Origin: Candidatus Apopatocola equi | GTDB taxonomy: Bacteria > Bacillota > Clostridia > Oscillospirales > Oscillospiraceae | NCBI GenBank assembly: GCA_018065965.1 | Contig: JAGHSH010000226.1 | Span: 1-6,923, forward strand | Length of the DNA: 6,923 nt | Reading direction: 5' to 3' | Shown here: positions 1-5,235 of the stretch, one piece after another | Layout: each line of letters opens with the position of its first letter | How positions within the stretch are numbered: position 1 is the stretch's first letter | The notes under the pieces: model-generated | The model's database searches: none | Told to the model about the DNA's origin: nothing | The model's input: the letters and a program-made list of their open reading frames with translations, nothing else | Program-made: the position numbers and the translations under genes

Positions 1-1
1 G

Positions 2-202
2 GTTCTGGCCATCGTTGACGAGGAGTCTTCCGTTTTCGGCACCCCCGTGATCGCCGGCGCTACCGTTACCGCTACCGTCGACAAGAACGGCAAGGCCAAG
101 AAGATCCGCGTCTACAAGATGAAGCCCAAGAAGAACTATCGGCGTACCCAGGGCCATCGTCAGCCCTACACCAAGCTCACCATCAGCGCTATCAACGGTT
201 GA
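2..202 (+). CDS. rplU: 50S ribosomal protein L21, C-terminal part
   Basis: Only the last 66 residues are inside the window; the gene begins upstream. The reading frame starts at base 2 and ends with TGA at 200-202. The fragment carries the L21 C-terminal signature: the basic stretch KPKKNYRRTQGHRQPYTK (fragment residues 41-58), preceded by a GTPVIAGATVTATV beta segment typical of the family. L21 binds 23S rRNA in the large subunit and contacts L20. Family members are about 100-105 residues, so roughly 35-40 residues are missing. rpmA follows after a 40-nt gap, the classic rplU-rpmA pairing. The small prp/ysxB gene that sits between them in most Firmicutes is absent. Identification is secure. 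Confidence 0.95.
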   Translation, partial: VLAIVDEESSVFGTPVIAGATVTATVDKNGKAKKIRVYKMKPKKNYRRTQGHRQPYTKLTISAING

Positions 203-242
203 TTTCAGCCACACTATTTGACAATCGGAGGTGTAAAACAGC

Positions 243-503
243 ATGGCACACAAGAAAGGCATGGGCAGCACCCGTAACGGCCGCGAAAGCGAGTCCAAGC
301 GTCTCGGGCCCAAGCGCGCCGACGGTCAGTTCGTTCTGGCCGGCAACATCCTTGTCAGACAGCGCGGCACCAAGATCCATCCCGGCGTGAACGTCGGTAT
401 CGGCGGAGACGATACCCTCTACGCTCTGGTGGACGGCACCGTGAAGTTCGAGCGCAAGGATGCGAATCGCAAGCAGGTCTCTGTCTACGAGATCGTTCAG
501 TGA
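243..503 (+). CDS. rpmA: 50S ribosomal protein L27
   Basis: The 86-residue protein is full length for L27. It begins MAHKKGMGSTRNGRES and contains the conserved KRADGQFV, RQRGTKIHPG and GGDDTLYALVDG blocks. L27 lies near the peptidyl-transferase centre, and its flexible N-terminus reaches toward the P-site tRNA. The start is set by GGAGGTG at 227-233, nine bases before the ATG. The protein starts directly at the mature-type sequence. It lacks the short leader (for example the LNLQFFA type) that most Firmicutes L27 proteins carry and that the Prp protease removes, which agrees with the absence of prp upstream. It is probably co-transcribed with rplU; an intrinsic terminator lies 13 nt after the stop. 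Confidence 0.97.
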   Translation: MAHKKGMGSTRNGRESESKRLGPKRADGQFVLAGNILVRQRGTKIHPGVNVGIGGDDTLYALVDGTVKFERKDANRKQVSVYEIVQ

Positions 504-515
504 TTCGGCTTACAG

Positions 516-546
516 GCGGGAGCAGGCTACTGTTCCCGCTTTTTTT
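516..546 (+). terminator. Intrinsic terminator after rpmA
   Basis: GCGGGAGCAG (516-525) pairs with CTGTTCCCGC (530-539) as a 10-bp stem containing one G-U pair, with loop GCTA, followed by seven T residues (540-546). It separates the ribosomal-protein genes from obg, so obg depends on read-through or on a promoter not clearly visible in the 50-nt gap. An attenuating role is inference. Confidence 0.9.
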
Positions 547-596
547 ATCCTCATCGAAAAACTTCGTTTTGGGATCTTATGGATTTGAGGTAAGCT

Positions 597-1880
597 ATGG
601 CAAATACTTTTGTCGATAAAGTGAATATTACCGTCCGCGCCGGCCGCGGCGGTGACGGCGCGGTGAGCTTTCACCGCGAAAAATATGTGGCGGCCGGCGG
701 CCCCGACGGCGGCGACGGCGGCCGCGGCGGTGACATCGTCTTTGTGGTGGATGAGCATATGTCCACCCTGCTGGACTTCCGCTACAAGAGGAAGTATGTA
801 GCCGGTGACGGTCAGAACGGCCAGAACAAGCGCTGCAGCGGCAAGGACGGTCAGACCCTGTATATCAAGGTTCCCAGAGGCACGCTCATCCGTCACCGGG
901 AGAGCGGCAGCATCATGGCCGACCTCTCCGAGACCGAGCGCTTCACCATTGCCCGGGGCGGCAACGGCGGCTGGGGCAACCAGCATTTCGCCACGCCCAC
1001 CCGGCAGGTACCCCGCTTCGCCAAGCCCGGCATGGAGGGCGAGGCCTTTGAGCTCACACTGGAGCTGAAGCTGCTGGCCGATGTGGGTCTGGTAGGCTTC
1101 CCCAACGTGGGCAAGAGCACCCTGCTGAGCGTGGTCAGCCGCGCCCGTCCCAAGATCGCCGACTATCATTTCACCACCCTCTCCCCCAATCTGGGCGTGG
1201 TATACATCGACGAGGGCGTGAGCTTTGTGCTGGCCGACATTCCCGGCATCATCGAGGGCGCCAGTGAGGGCGCCGGTCTGGGACATGACTTCCTGCGGCA
1301 CATCGACCGCTGCCGCCTGCTCATCCATGTGGTGGACGGCTCCGGAAGCGAGGGTCGGGATCCCATTGAGGATTTTGAGGCCATCAACAAAGAGCTTCGG
1401 GATTACTCCCCCGAGCTTGCCAAGCGGCCCCAGATCGTCTGCGCAAACAAGTGCGATGTTCTCGGCGACGAGCGCGAGGGTCTGGAAAAGCTGAAAGCCT
1501 ATGTGGAAGCGCAGGGCTATCGCTTCTTTGAGATCTCTGCAGCCACCCAGAGCGGCGTCCGGGAGCTGATGGGGTACGCCGCCGCAAGGCTGCAGGAGCT
1601 GCCCCCCATCGCCGTCTACGAGCCCGATTACGTGCCCGTGGAGGAGAACCGCGGCGAGCCTGAGGACACCGAAATGCGTCTGGAGGGCGACACCTGGTAT
1701 CTGGAGGGCGCATGGCTCTCCCGACTGGTGGCCCGCACCAACTTTACCGACTACGAAAGCCGGATGTACTTCGACCGCACCCTCCGGGACAATCACATCT
1801 ACGAGATGCTGGAGGCGAAAGGCATTGAGGACGGTCAGTTTATCAATGTCGAGGGTCTGGAATTCGAATACAGAAGCTGA
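597..1880 (+). CDS. obg: Obg/CgtA family ribosome-assembly GTPase
   Basis: The 427-residue length matches the family (about 430). Three domains are visible. Residues 1-158 form the glycine-rich Obg fold (RAGRGGDGAVSFHREKY, GGPDGGDGGRGGD, GGNGGWGN). The G domain follows, with G1 GFPNVGKST (167-175), switch I HFTTLSPNLG (191-200), G3 DIPG (214-217) within ADIPGIIEGASEG, G4 NKCD (284-287) and G5 SAA (314-316). The Obg C-terminal (OCT) domain spans about 350-427. Obg proteins are essential GTPases that act in 50S assembly and are linked to (p)ppGpp and stress signalling. All nucleotide-binding motifs appear intact. The start is supported by GAGGT at 587-591, five to six bases before ATG. The rplU-rpmA-obg order is widely conserved. 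A hairpin terminator follows seven bases after the stop. Confidence 0.97.
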   Translation: MANTFVDKVNITVRAGRGGDGAVSFHREKYVAAGGPDGGDGGRGGDIVFVVDEHMSTLLDFRYKRKYVAGDGQNGQNKRCSGKDGQTLYIKVPRGTLIRHRESGSIMADLSETERFTIARGGNGGWGNQHFATPTRQVPRFAKPGMEGEAFELTLELKLLADVGLVGFPNVGKSTLLSVVSRARPKIADYHFTTLSPNLGVVYIDEGVSFVLADIPGIIEGASEGAGLGHDFLRHIDRCRLLIHVVDGSGSEGRDPIEDFEAINKELRDYSPELAKRPQIVCANKCDVLGDEREGLEKLKAYVEAQGYRFFEISAATQSGVRELMGYAAARLQELPPIAVYEPDYVPVEENRGEPEDTEMRLEGDTWYLEGAWLSRLVARTNFTDYESRMYFDRTLRDNHIYEMLEAKGIEDGQFINVEGLEFEYRS

Positions 1881-1887
1881 AAAGCAG

Positions 1888-1916
1888 AAAAAGGACGGAT
1901 TCTTCCGTCCTTTTTT
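1888..1916. terminator. Bidirectional hairpin terminator after obg
   Basis: AAAAAGGACGGA (1888-1899) pairs perfectly with TCCGTCCTTTTT (1904-1915) around loop TTCT, with one further T. The A-run on one side and T-run on the other mean it can terminate transcription from either strand. It closely resembles the hairpin at 3915-3943 at the other edge of the degenerate island. Confidence 0.9.
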
Positions 1917-1918
1917 CA

Positions 1919-2261
1919 ATATCATAAAGCCATACCCGTAAATGGTCTGCGCCTCGGCCTTCGACAGGCGGTTGATGCTGACGCTCTCGTCAATTGGATC
2001 CGTGACGGCTTCGCCGATGTCTGCCTCCTCCACGCCGGAGCGGTAGATCGGGTTGTCGGTGTCCTGCAGTGGTTCCTGCGAAGTTCGGCCCTGCTCCTGC
2101 GTTCTCCTTGTTTCCGTTCCCGCCGGGGTGGTATGTGCAATTTTGTTGCCCAATCCTCCCGGAACAGAAATAGGTATTTCTGTATCCTCATCAACTCCGA
2201 TAGTCGAATGATTGCTCTTGACAGTTTTGAGGTATTCTGCTATATTAGCCTCAAAGTCAAC
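1919..2261 (-). pseudogene. Fragment 5: frame C beyond the TAG, truncated at the obg terminator
   Basis: Directly after the TAG the frame reads VDFEANIAEYLKTVKSNHST, DEDTEIPISVPGG, then DTDNPIYRSGVEEADIGEA and SVSINRLSKAEAQTIYGYGF before it runs into the obg terminator at about 1917. The linker with DTDNPIYRSGVEEAD is a second copy of the one in fragment 1. No natural stop codon exists at the end. The frame stays open antisense through obg only because obg is GC-rich, so the 3' end of the original gene is missing. The TTG at 2153 is an internal codon and not a start. Confidence 0.5.
2008..2064. repeat. 57-nt direct repeat, copy 1
   Basis: This segment matches 3492-3548 at 52 of 57 positions without gaps (differences AT/TA, C/T and TC/GG). 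It encodes on the minus strand the linker DTDNPIYRSGVEEADIGEA. The longest identical run includes TCCACGCCGGAGCGGTAGA. Confidence 0.9.
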
Positions 2262-2609
2262 CTAAGGAATGTTGTTGGGGAATTTGACCCCAGGGGTATT
2301 CCTGATGTGTTGGCTTTTTTCTACGTTTACATCGAGAAGCAAATCGTCGAGCAGTGCCTTTGATATATAGCGTATTGGGTTTTTCTTTCCATAGGCAGAT
2401 TTTATCAAATTAGTGTCAATTTCTACCTTATTGAAGTTTCCTCTTTTATTAGGATTCAATATCACTACCGCCGGCACCTTCTGTGCTGTTTTCTGATCTG
2501 TAACAATCTTGTCAGTCACTACCACATCCATCCTTTGGTCTCTCTTCATTAAAGTGCTCCAGAATGTTCTGAGACAGGATTCCCCTGTGGGTACTATTGA
2601 CAATCTCAA
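2262..2609 (-). pseudogene. Fragment 4 (frame C): second nuclease-like module, stopped by TAG
   Basis: The convincing part begins near MDVVVTDKIVTDQ and runs through KVPAVVILNPNKRGNFNKVE, IDTNLIKSAYGKKNPIRYIS and ALLDDLLLDVNVEKSQ to a TAG at 2264-2262. The pattern VVVTD...VPAVV.LN...N.I.SAYGKxNxxxYIxxAL..xLLxxxxxKSQ matches, from memory, the C-terminal PBECR/MuF-type toxin module common in clostridial phage and plasmid polyvalent proteins. Sequence before about 2550 in this frame (the MRLSIVPTGE region, from a TTG) is probably out of frame, because the protein-like reading there is in frame B. The TAG is a simple nonsense mutation: the same frame continues beyond it with VDFEANIAEYLKTVKS. The molecular activity of such modules is predicted RNase-like; no active residue is assigned here. 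Confidence 0.5.
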
Positions 2610-2781
2610 GTATTTCTGCTATTGTAATAGAAGAGCGAGGATCTTTGTGAATAGTCCTTTTGGGCGATTTCACGTCATGTGAGACGGATCCTCGCCCTTT
2701 TTTATTCTTCCGCTTACTGAGTGGCCTACGTCCAGAATCTTCATATCCGTCACATTGTCCGAATAGTGCTTTCTGAAATTT
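2512..2781 (-). pseudogene. Fragment 3: continuation of frame B past the in-frame TGA
   Basis: After the TGA at 2784-2782 the same frame stays open to a second TGA at 2514-2512. It reads KFQKALFGQCDGYEDSGRRP, a basic stretch (SKRKNKKGRG), then ITIAEILEIVNSTHRGILSQ and NILEHFNEERP. The amphipathic part looks like real protein. After ERPKDGCGSD the signal moves to the frame beginning RDQRMDVVVTDKIV, which places a second frame change near 2530-2555. No start codon with a ribosome binding site is seen, so this is treated as decayed coding sequence. The plus-strand hairpin at 2635-2703 lies within it. Confidence 0.4.
2635..2703 (+). other. Plus-strand structured element with T-tail (possible terminator or small RNA end)
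   Basis: GCGAGGATC (2635-2643) is complementary to GATCCTCGC (2687-2695), and six T residues follow at 2698-2703. Between them GGGCGA (2662-2667) can instead pair with TCGCCC (2692-2697), which abuts the T-run, and TCAC/GTGA (2670-2673/2679-2682) form a small inner hairpin. The long and short stems share bases 2692-2695 and so exclude each other. This is antisense to the decayed coding sequence. It may be an intrinsic terminator for a plus-strand transcript; no promoter for one is evident. Confidence 0.4.
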
Positions 2782-3290
2782 TCAAAACATGCCCAGTGTA
2801 GTCGTTTTCAACATACCCAATAATTCCGTTGTGTTCGGTTTCATCTGGCCAAGATAGTATATTACATCAACCTCGGCGTTCTTGCTCGCCCTTGCCGACC
2901 TGAGCATTTCCAAAGTGTAGAAATCTTCCTGAATTACCATCGCGGTAATTCCGTACGCCTGATTCACGACTTCTTCTCTGCATCCTCCTGCTGCTCTAAC
3001 TGCCTTTGCGTAGTTGCCTCGTTCTTTTCCTTCGGTGACATATTCGTCTTTGAAGATTCGTTCCAAGGCACCCATACTAATATTCCGTTTCTTCTTACCA
3101 GCGCCATCGGTTCCCCGTTGCTCCGCATTTCTTATTCCCTCCATTACTCTCGCATAGTTTTCCTCTGCCTTTTTTGAGAGTTCATCATACCCGCTCTCTG
3201 TGTCCGTGTCAAGCCCGTTCGATGACAGGTGAATGGTGTCCGGCTTTTTCCCGTTCCGGATGTCCTCGGCGATATCCCCGGCGGTTCTGC
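2782..3290 (-). pseudogene. Polyvalent-protein fragment 2 (frame B), unknown domain
   Basis: This piece continues fragment 1 in another frame. Protein-like sequence begins about 3290 with AGDIAEDIRNGKKPDTIHLS and runs through DELSKKAEENYARVMEGIRN to a TGA at 2784-2782. An ATG at 3144 could start a separate 120-residue product, but no convincing ribosome binding site precedes it and similar hydrophilic, charged sequence continues upstream of it. Visible content is a Lys/Arg-rich segment (GAGKKKRN), FKDEYVTEGKERGNYAKAVR, and a C-terminal part ending in TTTLGMF. I do not recognise a catalytic motif. The overlap with fragment 1 (3209-3290) shows the shift of frame. It could instead be a short independent gene. 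Confidence 0.45.
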
Positions 3291-3491
3291 GTTTCCTGTG
3301 AGCCGATGCCCAGCTCGGAACGGTTGCTCCCGCTCCCTCTCGTGCCCGTTCTCCGCTCGCCGACCTGCTGCCGCACTTCCTCGTCCGGCTCGGCTTTCAG
3401 CTTGGTGTTTCCCTTAAAATCGTTCATGGTTCCGCGGGCGTCCGAGAGCATTTCCTGCACAATTTCGTACTCGCTGTAGCCGTCCGGCAGA

Positions 3492-3548
3492 GCTTCGCCG
3501 TAGTCTGCCTCTTCCACGCCGGAGCGGTAGAGGGGGTTGTCGGTGTCC
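3492..3548. repeat. 57-nt direct repeat, copy 2
   Basis: Second copy, about 1.48 kb from the first and in the same orientation. It encodes DTDNPLYRSGVEEADYGEA on the minus strand. The two copies suggest that the decayed gene was modular, with a shared linker after each nuclease-like domain, or that two related genes lay in tandem. Confidence 0.9.
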
Positions 3549-3914
3549 ACGTTGAGCTGAGATTTTGATGGCTTGACAACGTCCGGTTTCTGTGTTACCT
3601 TTGCTTTAAAAGATGCCACAGACTCTCCGGTAACCACTCCTTGTGGGACTCGGCCCATTGAGCTGTCGGCATCTTTTTCAATACCAAATCTCCAGCCCCT
3701 TTCATCCACCATATCGAGTAGGTAGAATTTATTCTGACCGTCCGCAATCATCTGATGCACGACTGCGCCCACATATGTTTTCTTGCCCATGATTTCAACC
3801 GGCGCCGCGAACATGAACCCCAGTTTCCCCGGATGTCTTTCATCATTTGCAAATACCATGGTTCCTTTGCTGAGTATTTCAGGAAGCGCATTCAAAGCAA
3901 GAAAGCTTATTACG

Positions 3915-3943
3915 AAAAAAGGACGGTAGAACCGTCCTTTTTT
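3915..3943. terminator. Hairpin terminator at the tepA stop codon
   Basis: AAAAAAGGACGGT (3915-3927) and ACCGTCCTTTTTT (3931-3943) form a perfect 13-bp stem around loop AGA. On the minus strand it starts within the TGA stop of tepA and ends in a T-run, so it terminates tepA. Its symmetry also allows use by plus-strand transcripts. Confidence 0.9.
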
Positions 3944-4560
3944 CATTGTCTGCCGTGGAGATACGCAAGAGCCCGATCCAGTCCGCCCAGCTCGTCGATG
4001 AGTCCCTCCTCCACGGCCTGCTCCCCGTAGAGCACACTGCCCACGTCCTGGGTCAGCTCGCCGGTGGCGTAGATCAGCGAGCGGAGCCGCTCCGGGGAAA
4101 TGCGGGAATGCTTCACCGTAAAAGCATTAATGCGCTCCTGAATGCGCTCGAAGGAGTTCCAGGTCTGCATCACGCCGATGACCGTGCCGCTGAGCCGCAC
4201 CGGATGCAGCGTCATGGCGGCTGAGGGTACTATAAAGCTCCGGTCGGCAGCCACGGCCAGCGGTACGCCGATGGAATGCCCGCCGCCCAGCACCAGAGAA
4301 GCCGTGGGCTTCGTCATGGAGGCGATCAGCTCTGCCATGGCAAGCCCCGCCTCCGTGTCGCCGCCCACCGTGTTGAGCAGGAGCAGCAGCCCCGAGGCCG
4401 TTTCGTCCTCCTCGATGGCGCAGAGCAGCGGCAGCATATGCTCATATTTGGTGGTCTTGCTCTCCGCCGGGAGCAGCATATGCCCCTCGATCTGCCCAAT
4501 GACCGTAAGAATGCGGATGCCTCCCACGGAGAGCAGCCCGCAGTCCCGGTTTTCATCCAT
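3943..4560 (-). CDS. tepA: TepA-type ClpP-family serine protease
   Basis: The 205-residue protein has a ClpP/crotonase-like fold pattern. Family-typical blocks are IGQIEGHMLLP (21-31), SKTTKYEHMLPLL (34-46), LLLNTVGGDTEAGLAMAE (60-77), LGGGHSIGVP (91-100), MTLHPVRLSGTVIGV (116-130) and AVEEGLIDELGG (182-193). The likely catalytic triad by alignment to ClpP is Ser96 (GGHSIG), His119 (LHPVR) and Asp172 (TQDVG). In Bacillus subtilis TepA is reported to aid translocation of secreted pre-proteins. No signal peptide is seen, so it is probably cytoplasmic. The start is ATG at 4560, with AGGGGG about ten bases upstream. The stop overlaps its terminator. It stands alone, convergent with obg; the 253 nt upstream are AT-rich and hold no recognisable gene. 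Confidence 0.92.
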   Translation of the reverse strand: MDENRDCGLLSVGGIRILTVIGQIEGHMLLPAESKTTKYEHMLPLLCAIEEDETASGLLLLLNTVGGDTEAGLAMAELIASMTKPTASLVLGGGHSIGVPLAVAADRSFIVPSAAMTLHPVRLSGTVIGVMQTWNSFERIQERINAFTVKHSRISPERLRSLIYATGELTQDVGSVLYGEQAVEEGLIDELGGLDRALAYLHGRQ

Positions 4561-4752
4561 AAACCGATCACCCCCTGCGGTATAGTCTGCCCCCGCCGGG
4601 CGCTTTTATCCGCTGCCGGGAATCGCCCCAATGTCGGCTGAGCAAGCGAAAAGCACATTGAATTACAGATTTCGCAATTATTACACGCTGCAATTTATTG
4701 ATTTAATACAGCAAAATTAATTATAGTCCATCTTCTTTTGTGAGCTTATACA

Positions 4753-4781
4753 TTGACATTTTAATCATTTTGTGTTTTAAT
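4753..4781 (+). promoter_or_regulatory. Near-consensus sigma-A type promoter for the small exported protein
   Basis: A perfect -35 TTGACA (4753-4758), a 17-nt spacer and -10 TTTAAT (4776-4781), with an extended TG at 4773-4774. Transcription would start about 4788-4790, giving a leader of roughly 25 nt that contains the AAGGAG ribosome binding site at 4799-4804, nine bases before the ATG at 4814. Confidence 0.85.
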
Positions 4782-4813
4782 ACGCTAAACTAAACGAAAA
4801 GGAGAAACCCAAG

Positions 4814-5140
4814 ATGAAAAAGAAAATCGCTGTGCTCCTGAGCATCGTCCTCATCCTCGCTGCCTTCTGCGCCATCACCGCCTCCGCTGCTGCCCCCGGA
4901 AAGACCGGCACCTTCTTCACCAACTCCGACCTCAAGACTGTTTACTGCCCCAATTGCGGTTTGTTCATGGGCTACTCCCAGAGCTCCACGCAGAGCACTT
5001 ATGAGAACGGTAAGGTCGTTTACACCTACACCCTTACCATCGGCCCCATGCGCTGCCTCCACTGCGGCTACGTTGTTACCGACGGCAGCAACATCAAGGC
5101 TGTGGAAGACTTCAAGGTTCCCGGCTTCAAGATGGGCTGA
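4814..5140 (+). CDS. Small exported protein with two CxxC knuckles
   Basis: A 108-residue protein that I do not recognise by family. It begins with a classical signal peptide: MKKK, a hydrophobic core at residues 5-22, and a probable signal-peptidase site around ASA-AA (23-27). The mature part, about 80 residues, has YCPNCG (44-49) and RCLHCG (80-85), which together look like the four cysteines of a zinc ribbon, separated by 32 residues of mostly polar sequence. There is no lipobox, sortase motif or second membrane segment, so it should be released or loosely held outside the membrane. It has its own strong promoter, a good ribosome binding site and a perfect terminator, and so is a monocistronic, probably well-expressed gene. 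Alternatively the cysteines may form disulfides instead of binding metal. Confidence 0.85.
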   Translation: MKKKIAVLLSIVLILAAFCAITASAAAPGKTGTFFTNSDLKTVYCPNCGLFMGYSQSSTQSTYENGKVVYTYTLTIGPMRCLHCGYVVTDGSNIKAVEDFKVPGFKMG

Positions 5141-5153
5141 ACCTCTCCGCTGC

Positions 5154-5192
5154 AAAGTGAACCTCTGCCTCTCGGCAGAGGTTCACTTTTTT
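5154..5192 (+). terminator. Strong intrinsic terminator of the exported-protein gene
   Basis: AAAGTGAACCTCTGCC (5154-5169) pairs perfectly over 16 bp with GGCAGAGGTTCACTTT (5174-5189) around loop TCTC, ending in a T-run at 5187-5192. It begins 13 nt after the stop codon. Confidence 0.95.
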
Positions 5193-5200
5193 ATGACAAA

Positions 5201-5226
5201 GCGCCCCTGCCGGATGGCAGGGGCGC
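5201..5226 (-). terminator. Hairpin terminator of the UroD-like gene
   Basis: GCGCCCCTGCC (5201-5211) and GGCAGGGGCGC (5216-5226) form a perfect 11-bp GC-rich stem with a four-base loop. It lies nine bases downstream of the minus-strand TAA at 5238-5236. The U-tract on that strand is short (TTTGT), so termination may be helped by the neighbouring bidirectional hairpin at 5154-5192. Confidence 0.75.
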
Positions 5227-5235
5227 TGCGTTTTC

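Larger units (their letters stand above)
1919..3931 (-). mobile_element. Degenerate island: remnant of a mobile-element cargo gene
   Basis: This stretch lies between the convergent genes obg and tepA and has no intact long gene. Minus-strand translation gives protein-like sequence that moves through all three frames, with in-frame stops at 2784-2782 (TGA) and 2264-2262 (TAG). The central part (about 2150-3150) is clearly AT-richer than the flanking genes. The pieces resemble domains of the large 'polyvalent' proteins and MuF-associated toxin modules found on phages and conjugative elements of Clostridia; this is judged by eye and not by search. No integrase, transposase or relaxase is present, so it is a fragment and not a functional element. 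The edges coincide with the 14-bp direct repeat CCGTCCTTTTTTCA at 1905-1918 and 3932-3945. Confidence 0.55.
3209..3946 (-). pseudogene. Polyvalent-protein fragment 1 (frame A), nuclease-like module plus linker
   Basis: An open frame of 245 codons, but the only ATG (3946) overlaps the tepA stop codon, and the first dozen residues are translated terminator hairpin. Recognisable sequence begins near SFLALNALPEILSKG. The block FMFAAPVEIMGKKTYVGAVV followed by NKFYLLDMVDERGW resembles the FxAPV...RFYLHEVxDE pattern of phage-associated Barnase/EndoU/ColE5/RelE-like (PBECR) nuclease modules. A linker follows with DTDNPLYRSGVEEADYGEA and EYEIVQEMLSDARGTMNDF. The last residues, from about QNRRGYRRGHPERE, are arginine-rich and look frame-shifted; the neighbouring frame takes over with AGDIAEDIRNGKKPD. 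The start was probably lost when the island joined the terminator. Family assignment is tentative; the pseudogene status is better supported. Confidence 0.55.

Noticed and set aside
510..2153. Long minus-strand open frame opposite obg
   Set aside because: It is the antisense shadow of the GC-rich obg gene. Only its first part (above about 1919) has protein-like sequence, and that belongs to the decayed island gene; its TTG start is an internal codon.
1919..3931. Intact insertion sequence or integrative element
   Set aside because: No transposase, integrase or terminal inverted repeats other than the flanking terminator hairpins were found.
3912..3946. ATG at 3946 as a genuine start giving MKKGRFYRPFF
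   Set aside because: These residues are translated terminator hairpin of tepA, and the ATG merely overlaps the tepA TGA; no separate ribosome binding site fits.
4646..4675. GCGAAA...TTTCGC inverted repeat upstream of tepA as an operator
   Set aside because: Only 6 bp with an 18-nt gap, no second copy and no regulator in the neighbourhood; not distinguishable from chance.
4720..4748. Perfect TATAAT on the minus strand (4725-4720) as tepA promoter
   Set aside because: No -35-like hexamer is found at 16-18 nt, and it lies about 160 nt from the start in AT-rich DNA where such a match is expected by chance.
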